Of a DNA stretch of 26,091 bases, positions 6,020-14,089 are shown piece after piece. Position 1 is the stretch's first letter; every line of letters starts with the position of its first letter. Below the pieces are notes generated by a model. It did no database searches. It saw only the letters and a list, made by a program, of their open reading frames with translations, and had not been told where the DNA came from. Source of the DNA: SIG598 sp045538015 (GTDB taxonomy: Bacteria; Bacillota; Clostridia; Oscillospirales; Acutalibacteraceae); the NCBI GenBank assembly GCA_045538015.1, contig JAZSQO010000146.1, forward strand, positions 1-26,091, given 5' to 3'. The translations under genes and the position numbers were made by a program.

Positions 6020-7303
6020 ATGAAAAAAACAAGAATTATTCCGCTGCTTCTGGCGGCTCTGATGCTGACCGCCTGCTCCGCTCCCTCGGAACAGGCGCCC
6101 GGGGATGTTCTTTCCGGCGGTGACACCGCTCCCATCGTCAGCTCCGCCGACATCGGCTCCGAGACAGCCGCTCCCGAGGCTCAGCCTCTTTCCGACGGCA
6201 GTGCCGGCGGCAATATCGCCTTCTATGTAAACGACGCGCCGGTGTTCGCCGGCATGAATATCAGCCGCGCTCTGACCGGTGACGTCCGCTGCCCGGATGA
6301 CCTCGACCTTATGCTGGAACCGGGACAGTTCAGCGGCATTCTGCGCCTTGAGTTCCCCTCGGAGGAGGGCGAGCGGATCACTCTGTTCGCCATCGTGACC
6401 AACACTGCCTCCCAGCCCGCGGCGGTCAGAGACTGCACCATATACTCCCTTTCGGCTTACGACGGCTGTGCCGCTCAGATCGGCGAGGGACGGCTGGTGA
6501 GCGGCGAGGCCAAGGTCAGCGATGTCATCGCCGTCTACGGCGAGCCGACCAGGCGCACCTCCGGCGAGGACTCGGATATTCTCGTGTATCACAAGCCTCT
6601 GAGCACCCTTACCTTCACTGCCCATGACGGCGTTGTGCGGCAGGTCACAGCCTACCACATCGCCGGGCAGTATCAGCAGGAGATAAACACCTGCGCCGGT
6701 CTTGCCGCTGAGGACATTTCCTCCCTTGAGGGCCTCACCGTGCTCAGCCGTTATCTGGATGTCAGCCCCTACGCGGCGGGCGAAAGCGGCCCTCATCAGG
6801 AGCTTTCCACCACCCTTCAGACCTACGGCACGGACATCGAGCTGGGCTGCGACATTGAGGAGCTGCCTCTGGCTGTCGCCGAAAAATACATAAACCTCTA
6901 CTGTCCCACCGCCCCCTACGAGACCATCCGGGTCGGACTTGCCAACGAGGTGGAGTTCCGCTTCTACAACTCTTCCCTTGAGCATCAGCTCAAGCTGGGC
7001 GGCATGGTGGTTCAGGGAGCCTATCTGATGAACCCGGTCTACAGCGGCTTCGGCGCGGACAACTCCGGCCACCAGACCTTCTCCTACATGGGGCTGACCA
7101 ACGAGGACGGCATCGAACGCATCCTTGACACCCTCGGCCAGCCCACAAAGGTCTCCGCCGTATGCGACGGCCGCCACGGCTACGCGTGGCTGCACTACAT
7201 CGCCGAAAGCGGTGACACCGCCGACTTCAAGGTGGACATCTTCACCGGCGAGCTTATCGAGCTGCGTGTCATCAAGTATTTTGAGAAAGCCAAAGGATAT
7301 TGA
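6020..7303 (+). CDS. Putative lipoprotein of unknown function
   Basis: A 427-residue exported protein. The signal peptide ends in the lipobox LTAC, with the lipidated cysteine at 19, so it should be anchored on the outer face of the membrane. A short Ser/Pro/Glu-rich linker follows. Two places in the body resemble each other: KVSDVIAVYGEPTRRTS (about 165-181) followed by LTFTAHDGVVRQV, and GIERILDTLGQPTKVS near 367-382 followed by DFKVDIFTGELIELRV. This G-x-PT layout recalls the small SmpA/BamE-like fold, which hints at an internal duplication. I do not recognise a named family. The ATG has AGGAGG at seven bases. It is a single-gene unit between two hairpins. Confidence 0.85.
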   Translation: MKKTRIIPLLLAALMLTACSAPSEQAPGDVLSGGDTAPIVSSADIGSETAAPEAQPLSDGSAGGNIAFYVNDAPVFAGMNISRALTGDVRCPDDLDLMLEPGQFSGILRLEFPSEEGERITLFAIVTNTASQPAAVRDCTIYSLSAYDGCAAQIGEGRLVSGEAKVSDVIAVYGEPTRRTSGEDSDILVYHKPLSTLTFTAHDGVVRQVTAYHIAGQYQQEINTCAGLAAEDISSLEGLTVLSRYLDVSPYAAGESGPHQELSTTLQTYGTDIELGCDIEELPLAVAEKYINLYCPTAPYETIRVGLANEVEFRFYNSSLEHQLKLGGMVVQGAYLMNPVYSGFGADNSGHQTFSYMGLTNEDGIERILDTLGQPTKVSAVCDGRHGYAWLHYIAESGDTADFKVDIFTGELIELRVIKYFEKAKGY

Positions 7304-7322
7304 TTTTTCGCGCATAGACAAA

Positions 7323-7348
7323 AGCCGCGTCGATCTCTCGGCGCGGCT
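7323..7348. terminator. Hairpin between convergent lipoprotein and reductase genes
   Basis: An 11-pair stem (AGCCGCGTCGA with TCGGCGCGGCT, one T-G pair) and a four-base loop. T-runs are poor on both sides, but the position between two convergent genes suggests a two-way terminator. Confidence 0.6.
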
Positions 7349-7376
7349 GTCTGATTATTTAACGGATATTATACTG

Positions 7377-8495
7377 TTATTTGCGGTTGTCCAGCTTGTC
7401 GGCGGCTTCCTTCATCAGCTCGATGATGGGCAGGTGCTGGGGACACACCGCCTCGCACTTGCCGCAGGCGATACAGTCGGAGGCCTTGCCGCTGTCCGAG
7501 GTCAGTCCGCCGTAGAAGAAGTGAGGACGGCCATCCTTGGGGAACTTGCGCAGGGTGTTGACCGCCCGGAAAACATCGGGGATCTTAATGCCTGAGGGAC
7601 ATCCGTCCACGCAGTAGCGGCAGGAGGTGCACTGGATGAGGGGCACGGCCAGCATCTTTTTCTTGACCTGCTCGATCACCTCGCGCTCGCTGTCGTTCAG
7701 GGGCTGGAAATCGGTAAAGGTGGCGAGGTTGTCGGCCACCTGCTCCATGTTGGACATACCGCTGAGGATGACATCAATGCCCTCGAGGCTGCCCACAAAG
7801 CGCATGGCCCAGGACGCGGCTGATTTATCCGGGTGAACGGCTTTGAACATTTCCAGAATGTCGTCGTCCACCTGCGCCAGAGTGCCGCCCTTGACCGGCT
7901 CCATGATTATCATGGGCATCTTCCGCTCACGGAGTATCTCATAAAGCTTGCCGGAGTGGACGATGGCGTTGTCCCAGTCGGCGTAGTTGAGCTGGATCTG
8001 CACGAACTCCACCTCGGGATGCAGGTCGAGCACCTTTACAAGCAGCTCGGGAGTGCCGTGGTAGGAAAAGCCGAATTTCTTTATCTTGCCCTCGGCCTTT
8101 TTCTCCATAGCCCAGTTGAAGCAGTCGTACTTTTCGTAGGCGTCGTAGTTGCCGCCGTCCTCAAGGCTGTGGAGGAGATAATAGTCAAAGTATTCCACGC
8201 CGGCCCTTTCCAGCTGCTCGGCGAGGATGCGGTCTCTGTCCTCCTTGCAGCTGATGGCCCACGCGGGCAGCTTGGTGGCCACGGTGTAGGCCTCCCGGGG
8301 ATAGCGCCCCACAAGAGCCTCCTTTACCACCGATTCCGACTTGCCTCCGTGGTAAACATATGCGGTGTCAAAATAGGTAAAGCCCTTTGCCATGAAGGCG
8401 TCCACCATGGCACGGACGGTTTCCATGTCGATGGCGCCGTCGATTTCGGGCAGTCTCATAAGGCCAAAGCCCAGGCCTGGTGCGCTCCAGCTCAT
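7377..8495 (-). CDS. Aldo/keto reductase with C-terminal 4Fe-4S ferredoxin domain
   Basis: A 372-residue cytoplasmic oxidoreductase. Residues 1-270 form the aldo/keto reductase barrel with the catalytic tetrad D43, Y48 (FDTAYVYHG), K75 (VATKLP) and H109 (YYLLHS). Residues 285-355 add two ferredoxin-type cysteine motifs: C290, C293, C296, C300 and C342, C345, C348, C352, enough for two 4Fe-4S clusters. This fusion is common in anaerobic clostridia and is usually labelled only as predicted oxidoreductase; substrate and electron partner are unknown. The ATG at 8495 has AAAGGATG upstream and a strong promoter. It is transcribed alone. Confidence 0.93.
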   Translation of the reverse strand: MSWSAPGLGFGLMRLPEIDGAIDMETVRAMVDAFMAKGFTYFDTAYVYHGGKSESVVKEALVGRYPREAYTVATKLPAWAISCKEDRDRILAEQLERAGVEYFDYYLLHSLEDGGNYDAYEKYDCFNWAMEKKAEGKIKKFGFSYHGTPELLVKVLDLHPEVEFVQIQLNYADWDNAIVHSGKLYEILRERKMPMIIMEPVKGGTLAQVDDDILEMFKAVHPDKSAASWAMRFVGSLEGIDVILSGMSNMEQVADNLATFTDFQPLNDSEREVIEQVKKKMLAVPLIQCTSCRYCVDGCPSGIKIPDVFRAVNTLRKFPKDGRPHFFYGGLTSDSGKASDCIACGKCEAVCPQHLPIIELMKEAADKLDNRK

Positions 8496-8530
8496 CTTAT
8501 AATCATCCTTTCATAGAAATATGCAAGTCA

Positions 8531-8559
8531 ATCATAGCACCGGCGGGAAAGATTGTCAA
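8531..8559 (-). promoter_or_regulatory. Promoter of the aldo/keto reductase gene
   Basis: On the minus strand a perfect TTGACA (8554-8559), 17 bases and TATGAT (8531-8536), about 35 bases before the start codon. Confidence 0.8.
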
Positions 8560-8612
8560 CCTTTCCGTCCCTCCTTTCTGTGATGTATTTGTCGGCTCTC
8601 CCGCCCGCGCGG

Positions 8613-8641
8613 TTGCTCCGGCCGGCGATTTGCGCTATAAT
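8613..8641 (+). promoter_or_regulatory. Promoter of the PHP phosphoesterase gene
   Basis: TTGCTC (8613-8618), 17 bases and a perfect TATAAT (8636-8641), 47 bases before the start at 8689. Confidence 0.65.
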
Positions 8642-8688
8642 ATGAAAATACAATTGTTCACGGCCAATGGCCGGAGAGGAATGTTAAA

Positions 8689-9540
8689 ATGCTTCTGTGT
8701 GACCTTCACAATCACTCGGTCTTTTCCGACGGCACCTTTACTCCCACCCAGCTGGTGGAGAATGCTCTTCGGCTGGGTCTGGGCGCCGTGGCTCTGACCG
8801 ACCACAACACCATAGCCGGTCTGCCGGAATTTCTGAATGCCGCCCGTGGCACCGCTCTGGAGGCGGTGCCGGGAGTGGAGATATCCACCGAACACGAGGG
8901 GCGGGAGTTCCACCTGCTGGCTCTCTTCGTCAGCGAGGAGAGCTATGCCCCTCTGGGCGGGCTGCTGGCCGAGCCGGTCAGGCGCTCCGACCAAAGCAAG
9001 CGGCAGCTTGTGGAACGGCTGCGGAATGCCGGCCTTGACCTCGACTACGATGAGATCCGCCGCAAGGCAGGAGACATAAGCATCAATCGGGCCCACATCG
9101 CCTTTGAGATGATCGACAAGGGCTATGTGCGCGACAAGGACGAGGCCTTTTCCCGCTATCTCAACGAGGGACTGGGCTACTACATCGAGCCAAAGCGCCT
9201 TGACCTGATGGACACCATCAGCTTTGTCCGGGATATCGGCGCCCTGTCGGTGCTGGCTCACCCGCTGCTCCGCTTCTCTGCCGAGAGGCTGGAGCCTATC
9301 CTCGCCATGGCCGCCCAACGTGGACTGGACGCCATGGAGGTGCGCTACTCGGAATACGACGCCGACACCACCCGCACCGCCGGAGAGCTGGCCGGTAAAT
9401 ACGGACTGCTCAGCAGCGGCGGCAGCGACTTCCACGGAGGCCGCAAGCCCGGGCTGTTCATGGGCAGCGGCAGAGGCAGTCTTGAGGTGCCCTATGAGTG
9501 GTATCTGGCGCTCCGGGAGAGGCATGAAGGCAGGAGATAA
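8689..9540 (+). CDS. PHP-domain phosphoesterase (TrpH/YciV-like)
   Basis: A 283-residue single-domain PHP protein. Metal-binding motifs are plain: DLHNHS (H7, H9), TDHNT (D38, H39), PGVEIS (E64), LAHPL (H near 195) and SGGSDFHG near the C-terminus. Such proteins hold a two- or three-metal cluster and cleave phosphate esters; relatives act on 3',5'-nucleotide bisphosphates or trim short RNA 5' ends (TrpH/RNase AM). The length and order fit that group rather than histidinol-phosphatase or polymerase PHP domains. The exact substrate is not decided. The ATG has AGAGGA upstream. It is a single-gene unit with its own promoter and terminator. Confidence 0.9.
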   Translation: MLLCDLHNHSVFSDGTFTPTQLVENALRLGLGAVALTDHNTIAGLPEFLNAARGTALEAVPGVEISTEHEGREFHLLALFVSEESYAPLGGLLAEPVRRSDQSKRQLVERLRNAGLDLDYDEIRRKAGDISINRAHIAFEMIDKGYVRDKDEAFSRYLNEGLGYYIEPKRLDLMDTISFVRDIGALSVLAHPLLRFSAERLEPILAMAAQRGLDAMEVRYSEYDADTTRTAGELAGKYGLLSSGGSDFHGGRKPGLFMGSGRGSLEVPYEWYLALRERHEGRR

Positions 9541-9552
9541 ATTTCCAGACAC

Positions 9553-9600
9553 AAAAAGCACCGAACCGGCGGGACACTCCCCGGCGGCTCGGTGCTTTTT
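9553..9600. terminator. Two-way terminator between the PHP gene and the BlaR operon
   Basis: A 12-base arm AAAAAGCACCGA and its complement TCGGTGCTTTTT enclose further pairing. T-runs on both strands suit the convergent genes on either side. Confidence 0.88.
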
Positions 9601-9611
9601 CTATTATATTG

Positions 9612-9824
9612 CTATTTCTTCCCTCTGAGCACAAGGCCGACTGTCAGCGCGATGACCGCCGGCAGCACGAAATACGCCGCGTCCACCAGCACCCAGAGGT
9701 AAAAGGGCGCGGAGTTGAGGGTGGAAGAATAAGCGGCGCGGTCGAGGATGATCTTGGCCACGAAGCACACCAGAAGCACGGCGGTCAGCACAAGACACAG
9801 AGTCGATATCCTTCTTTTGTTCAT
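9612..9824 (-). CDS. Small two-segment membrane protein, last gene of the BlaI/BlaR1-type operon
   Basis: A 70-residue protein with two predicted membrane segments (about 7-28 and 40-65), a basic start (MNKRR) and a basic end (LRGKK), so both ends should face the cytoplasm. GGAGAG lies before the ATG at 9824, 18 bases after the BlaR1-like stop, which indicates co-transcription. No family is recognised. It may assist or modulate the sensor, or be what the switch controls; the sequence does not say which. Confidence 0.75.
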   Translation of the reverse strand: MNKRRISTLCLVLTAVLLVCFVAKIILDRAAYSSTLNSAPFYLWVLVDAAYFVLPAVIALTVGLVLRGKK

Positions 9825-9842
9825 GGGTTCACTCTCTCCTTT

Positions 9843-12020
9843 CTATTCTCCCGCCGAGAGCCGCGCGTCCTTTACCACACGGGTCTCGGTGTCGAAGGTC
9901 ACCGTCAGCACCAGCTCGCTTTCCGGCAGAGGCCACCGGAGATCTTCATAGCTCTCAGCCTCGCCGGGAATGTTCCACCACGGGTTTTCCGGGTCGCCCC
10001 ACACCGCCGCCAGCTCGGGCAGTGTGCGGCCGGAGAGGATGGTCATCGGGTCTTTTTCGCCGCCCATCGCCGCGAGGGAGGGCAGCGGCTGCTTCACGCT
10101 GTGGAAAATATATCTGACCTGCTCCGCGCCCGTGTCTTTATCCCGGCGCACCAGCTGGAGGTTGACCATCTGCCAGTCGGTGTAGGCTCGCAGGTACCAG
10201 AGCGCGTCTCCGGTGTCCGCCACGCTGTCGCCCACAAGGAAGCGGCCGGTCACCGCAGTGCCCAGCAGGTCGTAATATCCGGCGCTCATGTCCTCCATTG
10301 CGAAAAGGCCGCCGGAAAGAGTGTCGCTGTATTCTCTCACCCTGAAGCTGCCCGTGTCGAGGGCGTGGGTAAACACGCTTCCCTCGGCAGTGACATCGCC
10401 AAGGTAGACAGTTCTGCCGTCCTCGGAGGCGGCGGCGGTAAGGATGTCGATGCCGTTCATCTCCGTCCAGCCGGCGGGCAGGCGGTAGACCACCTCTCCC
10501 CTTTGAGCGTCGTATATGAGCAGCAGGCCGGCTCCGTGTATGATGAACCGTGTGCCGTCGCCGTAGATTATGGAGGGCATCTGCGCGCCGATGTTCATGG
10601 AGGCGACATCCCTCAGCTCCACGGGCTGAGCGATGACCGCCGTTGTCGTCCATGTGGTGTTTTCGTAAGGGTCGATGTATTTCACGCCGAAGTGCTCCTC
10701 GGCCTGAGCGATGCAGCCGGCCTCGTGCTCCGGGGCATAGAGGTGGATCTTTATGGCTCGCTCCTCGAGGTACCACGGGAATTTCTCCCGGATGCTGGGC
10801 ACATAGCGGGTGCCGTCGCCGCTCTCCCAGTATTCCACGAGCTCGTAGCCGCCCCCGGTCTTTCTCACGGTTATGGCTGTGGGGATGTGGGAGCCGGTCT
10901 CGTTGACGATAACGCCATCCTCGCAGCTGTATTCGTTGTACATGACAAGAAGATAAACCGTCGTCTCCTCGCCCTCGTCCACGCCAAGGAGCTTATGCTC
11001 CTCGCAGGCGAAATTATCGCCGGTGTGAGAGGCGCGGCCATGGTCGAGAATGACCCCGGAAAGATAAGCCTCCAGCTCGGCGTCAACGGACACCGGGTCG
11101 GTCAGGAAGCAGACGGCAAAGACGATACAGACCAGCACCGCCGCCGTGATTATCCACACCGTGGGATTCTTGTGGCTCAGCACCGAGCGCACCCGCTTTT
11201 TCACGCCCACCTCGCCGAAGGCCAGCGGGCAGAGCACCGCCGGGTGGGAAACGGCACAGCTGAGCAGAGCCGAGGAATATTCCTTTCTTCCCGGCATATC
11301 CATTTCCTTTATGACCCGCTGGTCGCAGGCCATTTCCGTATCCCGGCAGAAAAGAGCGTAGGCCAGCCACACCAGAGGGTTGAACCAGTGGACAGCCAGA
11401 ATCGCAAAGCCGATGGGTCTCCACCAGTGATCCTTCCGGGCGAGGTGGGCCTTTTCGTGGGCCTCCACGCTGTCCAGAGCCGAAGCCTCAAGGCCGGAGG
11501 GAATGTATATCCTCGGGCGAATTATGCCGAGGATAAAGGGCGAGGCGATGTCGTCGCACAGCCACAGCTCGTCCCGCAGGTTGATGGAGGGAGCCACCCG
11601 CCGCCGCAGGCGCACAGCGCTGACCATCCCGTAGATCGCCATGGCGGCCACGCCCGCCGTCCACACTGCCGCCAGCACCGCCAGCCACACCTGCAGCGGG
11701 TTGGCGCTGGCCGTGACATCCGGGGCAAAGGAAGATGAAATGGCGGGATTGACCGCCTGATCCACCGCTTCTATCCCGGTGTCCACCGCCGGAGCGGGGG
11801 AAAGGGCTATGTTCTCCGGCACGGTCTGAGCGCTGGGGATAAGACTCAGAACGCTCCTGAGCGAGAAGGGAACGGCCAGCCGCACGCCCACAAGCGCCCA
11901 CAGCAGGCAGTGGATGTACCTCGGCGCCTTTCTGAGCAGCAGCCGGAGAAGCACCACCGCCAGTATCATCCACGAGGCGGAAATGCTCATGTTGACCAGT
12001 CTGAGAAAAATCGCTTCCAC
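9843..12020 (-). CDS. BlaR1-type M56 membrane metallopeptidase with unusual outer domain
   Basis: A 725-residue membrane sensor-protease. N-terminal membrane segments (about 10-30, 34-62, 108-132) lead to the M56 zinc peptidase core: HEKAH (188-192) with E229 in DTEMACDQ as third ligand. A membrane segment at 288-306 is followed by about 420 outer residues. In BlaR1/MecR1 this outer part is a penicillin-binding domain with an STxK serine motif; I find no such motif, and the stretch has WD/beta-propeller-like pieces (RFIIHGAGLLLIYD, TVYLGDVTAEGS). The signal is therefore probably not a beta-lactam. On sensing, the protease should lead to cleavage of the BlaI-type repressor. Start is GTG at 12020, with GGAGGAGG upstream, three bases after the repressor stop. 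Confidence 0.9.
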   Translation of the reverse strand: MEAIFLRLVNMSISASWMILAVVLLRLLLRKAPRYIHCLLWALVGVRLAVPFSLRSVLSLIPSAQTVPENIALSPAPAVDTGIEAVDQAVNPAISSSFAPDVTASANPLQVWLAVLAAVWTAGVAAMAIYGMVSAVRLRRRVAPSINLRDELWLCDDIASPFILGIIRPRIYIPSGLEASALDSVEAHEKAHLARKDHWWRPIGFAILAVHWFNPLVWLAYALFCRDTEMACDQRVIKEMDMPGRKEYSSALLSCAVSHPAVLCPLAFGEVGVKKRVRSVLSHKNPTVWIITAAVLVCIVFAVCFLTDPVSVDAELEAYLSGVILDHGRASHTGDNFACEEHKLLGVDEGEETTVYLLVMYNEYSCEDGVIVNETGSHIPTAITVRKTGGGYELVEYWESGDGTRYVPSIREKFPWYLEERAIKIHLYAPEHEAGCIAQAEEHFGVKYIDPYENTTWTTTAVIAQPVELRDVASMNIGAQMPSIIYGDGTRFIIHGAGLLLIYDAQRGEVVYRLPAGWTEMNGIDILTAAASEDGRTVYLGDVTAEGSVFTHALDTGSFRVREYSDTLSGGLFAMEDMSAGYYDLLGTAVTGRFLVGDSVADTGDALWYLRAYTDWQMVNLQLVRRDKDTGAEQVRYIFHSVKQPLPSLAAMGGEKDPMTILSGRTLPELAAVWGDPENPWWNIPGEAESYEDLRWPLPESELVLTVTFDTETRVVKDARLSAGE

Positions 12021-12023
12021 GGT

Positions 12024-12389
12024 CTATTCCTCCTCCCCGGCCTGCTCTATCATCGCCCGTATCTCCTCGGCCTCGGCGGCGGACAGGCCTCTGCCCGCCG
12101 TGAAGGCGGCGATAAAGGCCGGCAGCGAGCCGCCGAAGCTCTCCTCCACAAAGCTGCGGCTCTGCAGAGAATAATACTCCGGCTTTTTTATCAGCGAGGT
12201 GACCACGCCGTCCGTGTTCCGGAATATCCCCCGCTCGCACAGCTTTTTGAGCACGGTGTAGGTGGTGGATTTTTTCCAGCTGAGCTGCTGCTCGCACAGC
12301 CGGACAAGCTGTCCCGAGGGCAGCGGCTCGTTTTCCCAGATAATCTGGGCGAACCGCGCTTCCACGGCGCCCAGTCTCAGTTCATCCAT
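12024..12389 (-). CDS. BlaI/MecI-family transcriptional repressor
   Basis: A 121-residue winged-helix repressor: LRLGAVEARFAQIIWENEPLPSG opens the domain, and the recognition region KKSTTYTVLKKLCERG (about 39-54) has the typical S-TxxTVLxxLxxKG pattern. The remaining C-terminal part (about 80-121) would form the dimer. The ATG at 12389 has a near-perfect AAGGAGG. It is the first gene of a three-gene operon with the M56 protease and the small membrane protein. Two 17-bp dyads over its promoter are its likely targets, so it should repress its own operon until the protease inactivates it. Confidence 0.93.
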   Translation of the reverse strand: MDELRLGAVEARFAQIIWENEPLPSGQLVRLCEQQLSWKKSTTYTVLKKLCERGIFRNTDGVVTSLIKKPEYYSLQSRSFVEESFGGSLPAFIAAFTAGRGLSAAEAEEIRAMIEQAGEEE

Positions 12390-12413
12390 TATTGAAAGCC
12401 TCCTTTTGCGTTG

Positions 12414-12430
12414 GTCTATTGTCTATCGAC
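12414..12430. promoter_or_regulatory. BlaI-type operator 2 (proximal dyad)
   Basis: GTCTAT-N5-ATCGAC on the plus strand, a 6-5-6 inverted repeat with one mismatch. It lies just downstream of the -10 element, where bound repressor would block transcription. Confidence 0.7.
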
Positions 12431-12437
12431 CATCTTT

Positions 12438-12466
12438 AGTCTATCACCAATAGACCGGATTGTCAA
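12438..12466 (-). promoter_or_regulatory. Promoter of the BlaI/BlaR1-type operon
   Basis: On the minus strand a perfect TTGACA (12461-12466), 17 bases and TAGACT (12438-12443). Operator 1 covers the spacer and -10. Confidence 0.75.
12439..12455. promoter_or_regulatory. BlaI-type operator 1 (distal dyad)
   Basis: GTCTAT-N5-ATAGAC, a perfect 6-5-6 inverted repeat inside the promoter, its centre 25 bases from operator 2. The half-site GTCTAT differs from the TACA/TGTA type known for staphylococcal BlaI/MecI operators. Confidence 0.75.
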
Positions 12467-12587
12467 GGTGCTTTCAGACTTTTTTCCTTTTTTCCGGACA
12501 GCCTCTTCTCGAAGTAGAAGGATTCTTGTCTTTCGGCAATCTATGTAAAAATTTTATATAATTTCTCAAAAAATTTCGGGATAAGTA

Positions 12588-12616
12588 TTTAAATTATGGT
12601 TTATATATGCTATAAT
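12588..12616 (+). promoter_or_regulatory. Promoter candidate of the HD-GYP gene
   Basis: A perfect TATAAT (12611-12616) with TTTAAA (12588-12593) 17 bases upstream, in a strongly AT-rich stretch that could act as an UP element. Confidence 0.55.
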
Positions 12617-12684
12617 ATGCTAAATTCAATATAATGCCCAAATGATGCGGCGGCCATCGCCGCATAAAAAGGAGAGATAACACC

Positions 12685-13977
12685 ATGAAACGCAAGGTCA
12701 AACGGCACAACACGATGCTGACCGTCACGCTGAGCATTTTCTTCCTGCTGGCGCTGTCGCTGGCCGGACTGTACGCCTACACGGCGCTGAATCCCGGAGT
12801 CGACTTCAGGGTCGGAGTGGACACCCTTGCCGATGACGCCATGCTTCAGGACATCTACGCCCAGATAACCACCGGCGACAACAGCTGGGAAAACGCCGAC
12901 AAGGAATCGGAGCAGATATACGGCACCCAGTACGACGGCGCCGTGCACAACAACTTCGACCACGACATCGTCAACTGGACGGTCAGCTTCGATGTCCCCG
13001 CCGGATGCTACATCGACAGCTCCTGGAATGGCGACTACATCTTCTCCGAGGACGGCTCCCGGCTCACGGTGAGCTGCCACGACTACAACAACACCATCTT
13101 CCCCCGTTCCTCCCAGACCTTCGGCTTTATCCTCTACACCACCGAGCCTATCGAGATAACCACCTTTGAGGTCACCGGCTCCTACATCCGCACCCTGTCC
13201 GACTATCCCCTCTTCTGGGGACTGCTGATAGCGCTGGGCGCCATGCTGGTAGCCGTCGTTACTTACTCCATCTCTCTGATAAAATACCGGCGCATCACCG
13301 CCCGCTACCGCAACGCCCACGAGGTCATCGAGCAGGCTCTTGGCACCTTTGCCAAGATCATCGACGTCAAGGACGGCTACACCTCCGGCCACTCCTTCCG
13401 TGTGGCTGTCTACTCCCGGGCCATCGCCGCCCGCATGGGCATGAACGAGGACGAGCAGGAGCAGATCTACTACATCGGCCTGCTCCACGACATGGGCAAG
13501 CTGGGTGTGCCCGAAGCCACTCTGACCAAGGCCGCCAAGCTGAGCGACGAGGAATGGGCACAGATCAAGCGCCATCCCTCCATCGGCGGCGACATTCTGG
13601 AAAAATTCACCTCCATTCCCGGCGTGGCCGACGGTGCCCGCTACCACCACGAGCGCTACGACGGCTTTGGCTACAACGAGGGCCTTGTTGGCGAGAACAT
13701 CCCGCTGTGCGCCCGCATCATCTGCGTGGCCGACGCCTACGACGCCATGTCCAGCGCCCGCTGCTACCGTCCCAGACTGTCGGCGGAAAAGATCATCGAG
13801 GAGCTGGAAAATGGCTCCGGCAAGCAGTTTGATCCCGCCATCGCGGCCATCATGCTGGATATGCTCAAGACCGACGCCCTGCCCAAGGAGGCCGTGAGAC
13901 CCAACGCCTTTGCCGGCCTTTCCTCCCTCTCCGAGGTGCTGCCCGCCAACGTCAATTACACCGGAACGGAAAACTGA
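12685..13977 (+). CDS. Membrane-bound HD-GYP-type phosphohydrolase with extracellular sensor region
   Basis: A 430-residue protein. Membrane segments at about 10-32 and 174-198 enclose an outer domain of about 140 residues that I do not recognise (probably a sensor). The cytoplasmic part is an HD-GYP domain: GHSFRV, LLHDMGK (H268, D269), IKRHPSIGG, HHERYDGFGYN (H321-N331) and VADAYDAMSSARCYR. HD-GYP enzymes usually break down cyclic di-GMP. The family motif GYP reads G329-Y330-N331 here, while the metal-binding HD and HH residues are kept, so hydrolysis is plausible but specificity may differ. The ATG has GGAGAG at good spacing. It is transcribed alone. Confidence 0.92.
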   Translation: MKRKVKRHNTMLTVTLSIFFLLALSLAGLYAYTALNPGVDFRVGVDTLADDAMLQDIYAQITTGDNSWENADKESEQIYGTQYDGAVHNNFDHDIVNWTVSFDVPAGCYIDSSWNGDYIFSEDGSRLTVSCHDYNNTIFPRSSQTFGFILYTTEPIEITTFEVTGSYIRTLSDYPLFWGLLIALGAMLVAVVTYSISLIKYRRITARYRNAHEVIEQALGTFAKIIDVKDGYTSGHSFRVAVYSRAIAARMGMNEDEQEQIYYIGLLHDMGKLGVPEATLTKAAKLSDEEWAQIKRHPSIGGDILEKFTSIPGVADGARYHHERYDGFGYNEGLVGENIPLCARIICVADAYDAMSSARCYRPRLSAEKIIEELENGSGKQFDPAIAAIMLDMLKTDALPKEAVRPNAFAGLSSLSEVLPANVNYTGTEN

Positions 13978-13995
13978 AAACAAAGCTGATAGCGC

Positions 13996-14032
13996 AAAAG
14001 GGCTGCCGCGAAAAAACGCGGCAGCCCTTTTT
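13996..14032. terminator. Strong two-way terminator between HD-GYP and the xyl operon
   Basis: A stem of about 15 pairs (GGGCTGCCGCG core) with an A6 loop and T-runs on both strands lies between the convergent HD-GYP gene and the xylBA end. Confidence 0.9.
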
Positions 14033-14089
14033 GTGTGAAACTGATATATGCAAATTCCGCGACATACGGTCGGCGGGATTTTTTGACGC

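Noticed and set aside
9609..11738. A 709-residue plus-strand reading frame
   Set aside because: Antisense to the M56 protease gene, which has clear motifs, a ribosome site and operon context.
12414..12455. Classical BlaI/MecI operator with TACA/TGTA core
   Set aside because: The core is absent; the dyads are GTCTAT/ATAGAC.
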